A program made the translations under genes and the position numbers. A stretch of DNA of 64,000 nt from Tribonema minus (lineage: Eukaryota > Sar > Xanthophyceae > Tribonematales > Tribonemataceae): positions 31,268 to 95,267 of the forward strand of contig JAFCMP010000189.1 of assembly GCA_017506865.1 (NCBI GenBank), given 5' to 3'. A model generated the notes under the pieces. It saw nothing but the letters and a program-made list of their open reading frames with translations. It did not search any database and had not been told where the DNA came from. Shown piece by piece: positions 1 to 12,000 of the stretch; the stretch's first letter is position 1, and every line of letters begins with the position of its first letter.

Positions 1-3000
1 ATCGCGCCGCTGCCGCCCGCCGCCGCCGCCGCCAACGCCTTCTACCAGGACTGGGTGGTCGGCGGCGCGGTGGCGGCGATGGCGCTGCAGCGCGCGGCGC
101 GCGGCCACCTGGCGCGGCGGCGCGCGCAGCGGCTGCGCGCGTGGCGGCGCTGGCGCGCCGCGCTCGCGCGCCTCGTGTGCGTGCCGCTGCGCGTCGCCGC
201 ATGCGCCGCGGTGCTGCTGGCACGCCTCGAGCGGCGCCGTGCCGCGCGCGCCGTGATAGCGCGCCTCGTCTCCCTCTACCGCGCGCGCGCCGCTGCACGC
301 GCGCAGCTCGAACTCCTGCGTGCGCAGCGGCAAGGCGCCGTCGCCATGCAGCGCGCGCTGCGCGGCGCGGCGGCGCGGCGCGGCGCGGCGCGGCGGCGGC
401 GCGCCGTGCGCGCCTGGGGTCGGCTGGCGGCGCGGCTGCGGCGGCGGCGCGCAGCGCTGGCGCGGTGGCGCGCTGCGACGTGCGTCGTGCTGTGCGTGGT
501 GCGGCTGCGGCGGCGGCTGACGCGCGCGCGGCGGCGACTGGCGGGGCGGCGGCTGCGGAGGCAGGGGCGCGTGTGGGCGGCGCGCGCGGCGCTGCGGCGT
601 GCGCGCGCGGAGCGCCTGGAGCTGCGCCACAGGTGAGCTGGGCCGCGGTGATCAAAGATGGACAGGCTGTTGAGCATACCGTGCTTACACGAATAGATTG
701 GTCGTTGCTCAAAATGCTCCAGAATACTTGACGGATGGCCTTGTCCGAAGGCTGCGGCGCGCGCGCGCCGAGCGTCTGGAGCGGCGCCACAGGTGATCCT
801 GTTGATCGCAGTGATCGTGTTGGTCAACGAACGGACCATATTCTGCTTGCTGAATAGATCCACAATACTCCAGAATACTAGACTGATGAATTTGTTCAAA
901 GGCTGCGGCGCCTGAATGTGGAACGTCTGGAGCTGCGCCACAGGTGACTGTGCTGCGTTGGCATGCTGGCTCATGCGCCACTAGGGGTGGCGGTAGGGTT
1001 AGGGTTAGGGTTAGGGTTTTATGTCGGGGTGAGGATAAAGTGTTATGACTAGGCCACAGCTGCGGCGCGCGCGGACCAAGCGGCTGGAGCTGTGCCGCAG
1101 GCAACAGTGTCGCCTGTTGTCGAGAATGATGAACGGATGTGCGTCTGCCTTGCCCTCTGTGTTTGTCCACTTTGGAGGTGACATGCCGTCAGCAGCAGGC
1201 GCTGAAACTGTGCGCCTCTCCCTTGCCGCAGCCGTGGCATCGTGAAGTACAGCCACGCGGATGCGCAGCTGCACTTAGGGTTAAAATATCATAACGCTAA
1301 CCGTAACCCTACCCCTAACCCTCTGGTACCGCAAGCGCGCATGGCGCGTCAGCGGTGTGCCGAACTCAAAAGTTCACATACTGAACTCAAGAGTTCACAT
1401 GATGAACTCGAGAGTTCACTCTGGACTGCCCCCTGCCGCAACCCGCTCTTGTTTCCCCCGCCAGATCTGCAGCCGTGATACAGCGTGCGTGGCGCCGCCA
1501 CTACTGGTGGAAGTGGACGATCCGCGACGCGCTGAGCTCAACAGTTCACGCGCTGAACATGAAGTTCATGCTGAACTCGAGAGTTCACTCTGGTCTCCTG
1601 TCCCACATTCTTGATACAGATCCGCAGCAACAATACAGCGCGCGTGGCGCCGCCACTTCTGGTGGAAGTGGACCATCCGCGACGTGCGCCTGCGCGAGGC
1701 CGCGCACCAGTGCTGAACTCAAGAGTTCAAATGCTGGACTCGAAGTTCACATGCTGTACGCAATGGTTTTCGCACTTCTGCATCCTTTTCCCAGGTCCGC
1801 AGTGACCATACAGCGCGCGTGGCGCGCTGTCACTTCTGGTGGAAGTGGGCGATCCGCGACGTGTGCCTGCGCGAGGCGGCGCACCAGCGCTGACATACTG
1901 GACTTGAAGTTCACATGCACAACTTCAGAGTTTTTCGCACTTCTGCATGCTTGTTCCAGGTCTGCTGCGACCATACAGCGCGCGTGGCGCCGCCACTTCT
2001 GGTGGAAGTGGACCATCCGCGACGTGCGCCTAGTGGAAGCGGCGCACCAGCGCTGAAATCAAGAGTTCACATACTGGACTTGAAGTTCACATGCTGAACT
2101 CAAGAGTTTGCTTTTCTATATGCTTGTTCCAGGTCCGCGGCAATCATACAGCGCGCGTGGCGCCGCCACTTCTGGTGGAAGTGGACCATCCGCGACGTGC
2201 GCTTGCGCGAAGCCGCGCACCAGCGCTGGCGCATGGCGCTGAGCGCCATGCAGGCGCGCGTCGCGCGCTGGTGGCGCGTCCACCGCAAGTTGAAGTGGAC
2301 GAAGCTGGCGGCGCAGATGGCGAGCAGGCGACGCTCCGCGGCGACCGCCATACAGGCGCTGTACCGCGGGGGGAGGGGGCGCGCCGCGGCGGCGGCGCTT
2401 GCGAAGCGGCGCGCGAGGGCCAGGTCAGTACTTGTATTAGGGTTAGGGGTTGATGTTTGGGTTAGGACTATGGTTAGGGTTAGGGTAAGTGTTAGCGGTG
2501 CGACCGCATACAGGCGCTGTACCGCGGGGGGACGGGGCGCGCGGCGGCGGCGGCGCTTGCACGGCGGTGCGTGAGGGCCAGGTCAGTGCTAGGGTTAGGT
2601 TTAGGGTTAGGGCTAGGGTTAGGGTTAGGGTTATGACCGCCATACAGGCGCTGTGGGGGGAGGGGGCGCGCGCGGCGGCGGCGCTCGCGACGCGGCGCGC
2701 GAGAGCTAGGTCAGTGTTAGGGTTAGTCTAGGGCTAGGGTTTGGAATAGGGAAAGGTAAGGGTTATATGGTGAGGGTTACGACCGCTATCCAGGCGGGCG
2801 CAGGGGGCGCGCGGCGGCAGCGGCGCGCGCGAGGGGGCACGCGAGGGCCAGGTCAGTGCTCAGCGCCGTGATGAGTTGTGCGGTGCACACTTGCTGCAGA
2901 TACCCACATGTACCCTTACACTGACCTGTCACCAAAGCGGGGTTGCAGTAGATGCCACCGCGAGTGGAGAGCAACCTCGATCGCAAAAGCAGGCGAGGTC

Positions 3001-6000
3001 TGTGGGGCACTGAGCAGATGTACATCACATTTAGCATTTGCGCTGGGGTTGAAGTATACAGCTCTCAATCACCTCGACTACCAGCGGGGCGCAGACTATG
3101 TCACCAATCCCTGCCTGCACGTCTTCGTGACATACCATGCTCCGTGACCTCACCTGCTGCGGGTGCATCCAGCCTGCCTCCAACACCTCACCCGCCGCTT
3201 CAACTGCAGGTGCAGGTGGCGGCGGCTGTTCTGTCTGCACCGCAGTAGTAGTATCAAGGTACAAAGTGCATACTGGAGAAGGAGTGTTGCATTGAGTGCA
3301 CATCCAAAGAGAGGCCTTTTCGCGCCCCTGGCGAAGCAGAATAAATCAAAGTACATGCTGGGCTTTTCCGCACCCTGAGCGACAATTGACAAGAAGCACA
3401 TGCTTTCTCTGACCCTAACACCTTACCCGCCGCTTCAACCGCAGATGTAGGTGGCGGCGGCTGTACTGCCTGCACCGCAGTGTGCCCGACCCTGCTGCGT
3501 GGGCACGCGCGAGGCAGCACCTGGCGGCGGCGATGCGACGCTACAAGCGGCGGCGTGCGGCGACCTCCATTCAGGTAGGGTTGAAGTTCATTCACATAGG
3601 GCTTGAACTTTGCGCACTTCGTCTGCCTGGGCACGTGCGAGGCAGCACCTGGCGGCGGCGATGCGGCGCTGCAAGCGGCGGCGCGCGGCGACCGCCATTC
3701 AGGTAGGGTTGAAGTTTAAACATATGGGGTTTGAAGTTTGTTCACCAGGGCTGCGTGGGCGCATGCGAGGCAGCACCTGGCGGCGGCGATGCGGCGCTCC
3801 AAGAGGCGGCGCGCGGCAGCCTCTATTCAGGTGCATAGCCTAAATTCCATCGAGTTTAGGTTGTGCTGCATACAGAAGGCTAGTCCTTTGTCGAGGGTTC
3901 AAAATATATTTGGAAGGGTTGAAGCCAGTCCTGGCGGGGTTTGGATGTAGGGTTGAAGTTCAAGTGCATAGGGTTTGGCGTTTGTTCACCAAGTCTGTGT
4001 GGCCACCTGGCGGCGGCAATGCGGCGCTACAAGTGGCGCCACGTGGCTATTGCCATTCAGGTAGGGTTGAAGTGCACAGATGTTGTTCACCACGTCTGCA
4101 TGCGCGCGCGCACGGCAGCACCTGGCAGCTGCGATGCGGCGCTACACGAGGCGCCAAGTCAGGTAGTTTTGAACTTCATTGAGGCAGGGTTGCAATCAGT
4201 TGGCGGAGACTGTGTGGTGGATTAAAGGGGGGTGGAGCAAGTCCTGGCAGGGTTTGAGGTACGGTTTGTGAAGTTGAAGTTGACGTTCACGCACATAGGG
4301 TTTATATATTATTGTACCGAGTCTGCGTGGCCACCTGGCAGCGGCGATGCGGCGTTACAAGAGGCGGTGCGCGGCGACTGCTATTGAGGTAGGGTTGAAG
4401 TTTGCACTTGTAGGGTTTGAAGTTTGTTCACCACGTCTGCATAGGAGCGCGCGCGGCAGCACCTAGCGGCTGTGATACGGCGCTACAAGAGGCGTCGCGC
4501 GGCGACCGCCATGCAGGTAGGGTTGAAATTCACACGTATAGGGTTTGAAGTTTGCGGCAACCGCCATTCAGGCAGGATTGATCTCCGCTGAGTTATGGTT
4601 GCAGTGGTTGAGTAACCCTAACCCTAAGAATAATCCTGCTCCTACTGTAGCCCGACCCTCCATCTGAACTATACCGTGATTCTAAGTCCTTGTGGTTCGG
4701 GCACCTGTGCCGGTGACACGAAGAGCACATAACCCTAACCCGTACCCTTGCCCTAATCCTACCCTACTAGTACCCCCCGCTTACCCCGATTCAAACCCTT
4801 ACCCTAAATGTCTCCTTTGTGATGTATCCAGGCTCTGTGGCGTGGGCACCTGAATCGGCGACACGAAGAGCAGCGCCTGGCACAGCGCTACTGGGCGGCC
4901 GCCATTGTCACCCTACTAGTACCCCCTGCTTACCCCGATTCAAACCCTTACCCTAAATGTCTCCTTTGTGATGTATCCAGGCTCTGTGGCGTGGGCACCT
5001 GAATCGGCGACACGAAGAGCAGCGCCTGGCACAGCGCTACTGGGCGGCCGCCATTGTCATACAGCGCTACACGCGCGGGCACCTCGCGCGCGCTGGCACA
5101 TACGCACGCCTGCTGCATGAAGACAGGTGATGGTGAACTATGAGATTATATATGTATATATATACATATATATATGTATATATATATATATACAGCGTTA
5201 CACGCGCGGGCACCTCGCGCGCGCCGGTACATACGCTCATCTGCTGCACGAAGATAGGTGACGGTGAATAATTATAGTATGCATGTAGAAGTACTTTTTA
5301 GAAGTACTACTTCCCTACTGGTAATCCTAACTCCATCTAAGCCTCAAGCAGCACTGCTGGGCGGCCGCCATTGTCATACAACAGTACGCGCGTGGGCACC
5401 CCGCGCGCACTGGCACATATGCGCGCCTGCTTCATGAAGACAGGTAATGGTGAACTATGAGATCACATTATATCTATATATTCATGTACCAGTAGTAGAG
5501 ACGATGATCTGGCACGTACGCATGCCTGCTACACAAAGACAGGTGGTGGTGAAATAAGAAACGTGCCACAAGATAAGATACTTGCTGATTCTTGTTCAGG
5601 ACATAAATAAAATCTCCTACGTTCAAGTGAACGCTTTCATTATCAGGGTACAGCAGTCATGATGCATGCCCTACTGCTACCAGAGGACACCCGCACGCAC
5701 CGAATTGATCCAGACAGTCCCAGTGAGCATGAACTGAAAGACGCGATTCATGCACTGCTTGCCACAGGTGGCAACGATGAGACTGACCACCAATACTGCA
5801 AGCATTATCAATTATAGATATAACACAGCCCAGTTGTACCAGGGGGAGCTCACGCACTAACCACAGAAATCAACCTCAAGGATCGAGCCGTAACTGCCAC
5901 ATTCATGTGAAACTTCAGCTTCAAACTTCAACCCCCACGAGTCAGAGGTGCCGAGGTTGTGGCATCCCCTGAAGCGCCGGCACGCGAACTCCCCGCACGC

Positions 6001-9000
6001 CGCGCGTGCAATTAGTTCAACTTCACCATGTCACCTCAATCGTACTTGTGGCTTTTAAAGTAGACTCCTAAATTCCAATTTTCAAAATCTTCAATTTTTC
6101 TCAAAACCTCGCACACTTTTCAATTTCACCCCCCACGTCTCATATGCGCCACGGACGTGGCGCGGGCCTCCCACAATGATGTTCTTCATGTACAACTTCA
6201 ACTTCACACTGTATCACAGTGCAGCATTGATTTTCTCGCTCAATTTCAAACTGTGCATCTCCAGATGCGCAAAGGTGGTGGCGCGCGCAGTGCGCCGCCA
6301 GTATCCGCTTCGCGCGCATGCAGCGCCTCGCACGCGAACTTCACGCAGACTTCAACTTTGCCATCACACTCAATCTCAGTAATTAACATCGTGATTTGAG
6401 CCCCCACCTCCGACATCTTCGTGTGCAATTTCACCTTTGCACTGCTTCGTCAGCCTCAAATTCGAGCCGTAAGTTCAACATCGATGCTCACGTTCAACTT
6501 CAACCCTTGTGTCTCCAGGTGCGCCAAGATCGTGGCACGTGCGATGCGCCGCCGCATCCGCTTCGCGCGCATGCAGCGCCTCGCGCGCGAACTCCAAGCG
6601 CGCCGTGTGCGCAATGAGGCGGTCCACAAGGCGCGCGCCGCGCAGCGCAGGGCGGAGGAGACCGTTCGGCGGAACCTTCTGCGGAACGGCGAGAGGGCGG
6701 TGTTGAAGTTGCAGCGGCAGTGGCGCGCGCGCGCGGCACAGCGGCGCGCGGACGAGGATAGGAGGCTCGCCGAGCTGGCAAAGCTTCGAGCGGCGGAGGA
6801 GAAGGTCAGCGCAGGAGCACGCGCTCAAGTACTTCATGTACTTGCGCTTGAGTGGGGCGGAATCCCTATTCCGCACCGCGTTGTATACGGCACGTGTGCT
6901 CCTATCGAACTCGTGCACGCTTTCCCCGCTGGGATACCTCGAGCATACGCAAACATTCACAAAGCCATCTACAGGTGGGACTGAGACCAAGTACACCGAG
7001 TACACCGGACCACCGCGTGTACTGCCTCGAGTCGCTGCGCACATGCACTAAATTCCCCGTCACGGAATGGCACTCTACTGGTTGCGTACGTTAGTCAGAA
7101 AGAGGCCTCTGGCAAAGCTCGTGAGGGCCATCGTCGTCGCACGCCTCAGGAGTACCGGAGTACACCCGTGTTCAGCGCTGGACTGACACGTGTACTTGTA
7201 TTTTATTTCGCTTCGCCAGGGGCGCGAAAAGCCCTCTCTTTGGATGTGCGCTCAATGCAACACCCCTTCTCCGAAGAGAGACTCAAACGCAAACAGGCTT
7301 CTTCTTCCTCGTCACACTACCGCCAACACTCCACAACCATCACGCGTTACTTCTTGAGTGTACTGGACTCATGCACCTCGAAAGTCGCTCATGCGTGCTC
7401 CTCCGTTGTTTGCAAGGGCAGCGTGTACCACAGTGCTCAAGAAGCCCGCGATGCGGCCCGTGAAGTTGTGTCGCAGGAGTGCCAAAGTACACTTCAAGTA
7501 CACTCCAAGTACAGCACTGAATTTGCGATGCATACTACATGACACTGCTGCGTATATTCCCGTTCCCGTAAACTTCAGTCTTCACCCCAAGTCACTCATG
7601 CAATAAACTCGATCACTTGTGCACGCCGTTCAGGCGGAGCGCCTGGCAGAGCTCATGGAGGCGCGCGAAGTGGCCATTGAAGCGCGCCACAGGCGTACAG
7701 CAGTACACTCCAAGTACAGCGCTGCATCACCACGTGCACTGCCTGAAGCTACTGCATACATGCAACTAACCACAGTCGCTCATGCAATGGCACACCATCG
7801 TCTGTGCTCGCAATTCAGGCGGAGCGCCTGGGAAAGCTCATGGACGCGCGCGAAGCGGCGCTCAAAGCGCGCCACAGGCGTACAGCAGTACACCCAAGTA
7901 CAATGCTGAATCACCGCGTGTACTGCTTGAATTTGCTTGCTTTGCAGTCGCTCACGCAATGGCATGCAATTGTTCGCGCATGCAATTCAGGCGCAGCGCC
8001 TGGCCAAGCTCATGGAGGCGCGCGAAGCGGCGCTCGAGGCGCGCCACAGGCGCGGCCGCGGCCTCATAGGGCGCCTCAGGAACACCCTGGGCTTCGCCGA
8101 CGCGCGCGCGCACACGCCCCCAGACGACGAAATCGACATGGACAATGAGGACCTCGAGCTGCGGGAGGAGGCAGAGAAGCCGGGTGCGGTGGAACGCGTG
8201 GCGGATTTTGTAACGGGGGCTGCGCGCGCGGAGAAGAAGGTGGCGGAGGCGGCGGCCGCCAAGGACCAGCTGGATCTGCTGAGCAATGCGATACTGAACC
8301 ACCAGGCGGCGAGCACCACGCAGGTGAGGCAGTGGTGGTAGGTAGGTATATGGTGAGACGCATGCATACCTCGGCCTGCTGAGCCAAAGCCGTGCTTGGA
8401 TCACCAGGCGGCCAGGACCACACAGGTGAGGGGATGAGGGGGTATAGGTAAGTATTTGTCAAGGATTACGACCCCGAGCACTTGCCATAGGGTTAGGGTT
8501 TGGGTTAGGGTTCGAACCACATGTCAGCGGTCAGGGGACTTGCAAGGGCGTAGGTAAGTATCCATCAAGATCCAGACCTCGCTCTGCTGAGCTGTGACCA
8601 CCAGGCGGCCAGCATCACGCAGGTGAGCGGGGCAACGAGACTGAGCGGGGAAGGAGATTAACTCACCCTAACCTCACCCTATATCTGACCCTGGGGGCGC
8701 TAACCCAACCTTCATCTCAACCCTCACTTTAATACGAGCTGGCCTTCACGGTCGGCTTGCGCGATCGCCACGCCGTCAAGAAGTAGCCTGATTTCAGCCC
8801 TACTCCGTTCAGCCCCAGCCCTAACTTCAACCCTTAACTATTGTGCATCCCCGCGCAGGAAGGCCTGTGCGAGATGGCCTTCCGGTCGGACCGCGCGAGC
8901 GCCACGCCTTTGGCGACGCGCAGCGCCACCTCGCGGGCACCTCGCAGCCGTACCTCAACCTTATCCAAACCCAACTTCAACCAAAACTTCAACACCATCT

Positions 9001-12000
9001 TCAACAACATCTTAAACCCCAAGTTTCACTTCAACTTCATCTCTAACCTCAAGGAGGGCCTCTGCGAGCTCGCGTTCACGGTCGGGCCGCGCGAGCGCCA
9101 TGCCTTCGAGGAGGCGCAGCGCTACTTCTGACCCTAACCCTAATCTCAACCCTAACCTCAACTCTGCCCACACCGTAACTTTAAACCCCAACCTTAACTT
9201 CAAACTCAGCTTCATCTTCAACTAAAACTTCAACTTCAATTTTGACTTCATCATCAACTCGCAACTCGTGCAGGAGGGCCTCTGCGAGCTGGCCTTCACG
9301 GTCGGGCCGCGCGAGCGCCACGCCTTCGAGGAGGCCCAGCGCTACCTCGCCGGCACCTCGCAGCCGCACCTGGCCATGCTCGACTTCGACCTCAGCGGCG
9401 CCGCGCGCCTGGACGTGCGCCTCTGGGCGCGCGCCGGCACCGGCGCCGGCGTCTTCGTGAGCGTCCGCGTAGAGCGCGCGCCGCCCAACCACGTCGTCGC
9501 CAACGCGCAAAAAGCGCGAGAGCAGATAGCGGCGCGCGCGGGCGGCGCTATCGTAGGCCACCCGCGGCTCGATCTGGAGCTGCACTGCGCGGCGCTGGGG
9601 AGGAATGGCGGCGGCGCGCCGGTGGTGGAGGCGCTGGCGGCGGCGTACGGGCTGGAGGATTCGCGCGCGCTGCACGCCGCGGGGTACGAGCGCGCGGCGT
9701 GCGAGTCACGCACCATGCGCTGGCTGCCCACCCCAGGTATGTGGGTACCTTTTTTCGCATCCCAAGCAGAGGTGATGATAGGGCTGGGACAAACAGTAGG
9801 GAATTAAGCCCTAACAACAGATCAGGGGCTGGAGGACGCGCGCGCGCTGCACGCCGCGGGATACGAGCGCGCGGCGTGCGAGCCGCGCGTCATGCGCTGG
9901 CTGCCCACGCCAGGCATGTAGGTATCGTAGGTGCCGCTTGTTCACGTCCCAAGCAGAAGAAATGATGTGCGCTGAGCCGTTGCATTGTAGTGCGGGTGGC
10001 GCATGTAGTCTCTCAGCCTAACAACAGGTGAGGGTTTGAAGTGCGCGAAGTGTGAGTCGCACACCATGTGCTGGCTGCGCACCCCAGGTATTTCATGTAC
10101 TCACCACTTGTTCGCGCCTCAAGCGGAATTGATGATAGGATTGGGAATTAAGCCCTAACAACGGTTCAGGGCTGGAGGACGCGTGCGCGCTGCACGCCGC
10201 GGGATACGAGCGCACGGCGTGCGAGCCACGCGTCATGCGCTGGCTGCCCACGCCAGGCATGTAGGTATTGCAGGTGCCACTTGTTCGCGCCCGACCATGA
10301 CGTACACCGAGCCGGTGCGCAATTCGCGCGCCATGTGCTGGCACGCCAGGTACTCAAACTGTTTGAGGTTGACTGACGCCACGTAGTACGAGAGCAATCT
10401 CAACGACACCCTCTGAGCTTCGTGTTTGCCGCACTTCAACTGCAGGCACCGATCAGCAAGAGCTGCCAGCTGACACTTACAATTAGGTAATCTGACAGCG
10501 AAAACAATTGCTCACCGGTCGCTGCTCACACCGCAAGACTTGACATCCACCCGCACTTGCAACCGCACGCACCGCACAGCAGGGGTTCATAGCCGACACT
10601 ACGTGTAGGTAATCTGACACTACACGTAGGTAATCTGCCAGCGAAAACAACTGCGCTTTGCTCACTGCTCACGCCGCAAAACTTCACACGTTCAGCCGCA
10701 CTTGCAACCGCAGGCACCGCACAGCAGGGGTTCCCAACTGTCACTACGTAAAAACAGCTGCTCACTGCTCGCTGCTCACACCGAATCACACATCACGTTC
10801 GCCCGCACTTCAGCTGCAGGCACCGCGCAGCAGGGGTTCAGCACGCTGATAGCCCCGGCCCACACTGAGCTAGGGTTAGGGTTAGTATTAGGGTTAGGGT
10901 AGGTAAAGTTGTTTGAACTGACGCCACATAGTCTGACAGCAAATTGGGGGGTGGCTGATACCTTCACAACTTCACGTTCACCCATACTTGCAACCGCAGG
11001 CACCACGCAGCAGGGGTTCCTGTGGCTGCGGCGCAAGACCTTCAAGGGCACCCCCGCCCTGCTCCTGCAGACGACCAAGCACATGCGCCGGTTCGCGTGG
11101 TTCAGCGAACGCACGGGGGTGCTCGTGGAGAAGTTCGCGCTCACTGAAGTTGAAGTTCGGGGCCTGCGCGCCGTGTTCGACGAGACGGACTACGCCGGCG
11201 ACAGCACCATTGCGACCTTTTCCTTCTTCAAGGAGATAGACGAGCCGGAGTCGCTGTTCGGCCACTGGATGTTCAGGTGCGGTTGCAGCGCAGCGTTGCC
11301 CTACGCTAGCCATAATCTAATTTTCCTGATGAAAACTTCAGCTCTGTTGTCAGGTGCGTTGGAGCGCAGCGTGTTTTGGGCTGATCGTCAGCCAACTCTG
11401 ATTGCAACTTCAAACCTGGCAGGGGACATCAGAGGCAGCTGGAACGTGGCACGCAGCGTATTTTACCCCTAGCCGTAGATAATGTATTACGTTTTGAAAA
11501 CTTTAACTCTATTGTGGGGCGGCAGAGGCAGCTGGAGGTGGCACACAGACCCCGTGTGCTGGTTGTACAAGTGATGCCGCATGGCACTCACCATTGACTA
11601 TGTGAACTCATCAGGAAGTTAGCTTCACGAACTGCTTAAAAGAGTGAAACTGCACCGCTGACCAGCAGCAGGTGGTACCAAATTATCAGCCCGCACCAAA
11701 ACAGCCCTCTTGCGTCCAAGGTTTGTCGACATTCGAGTTGAACATCACACTCAACCAGGCACCTTGAAGTGCTTGAACAGTGTGCCCCACTCACAGTCCA
11801 GTCAACGCGGGCGCCAAAGGCACCTCTCGTGTCCTGTGTTGACACCTCCAAACTGCACACAAACTGCATTGAACAGCCCAACACTGCGAATGAGTGCCCT
11901 TGGCTGAAAGCGCGGCCTGAGCAGTAGCTGACCAGTTACGGCAAACCCCCGCGCGACAGGTCGGTCAACGCGGCCTCCGAGGAGCATCTCACGTGGGACG

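Noticed and set aside
55..974. Several overlapping ORFs on both strands over the first kilobase
   Set aside because: Only the frame starting at base 1 carries IQ motifs and ends in a good donor at 632; the others are shadows of GC-rich codons.
1461..2132. Array read as true tandem exons giving extra IQ motifs
   Set aside because: Copies end in stop codons or diverge before a usable donor, so they cannot be joined in frame as full exons.
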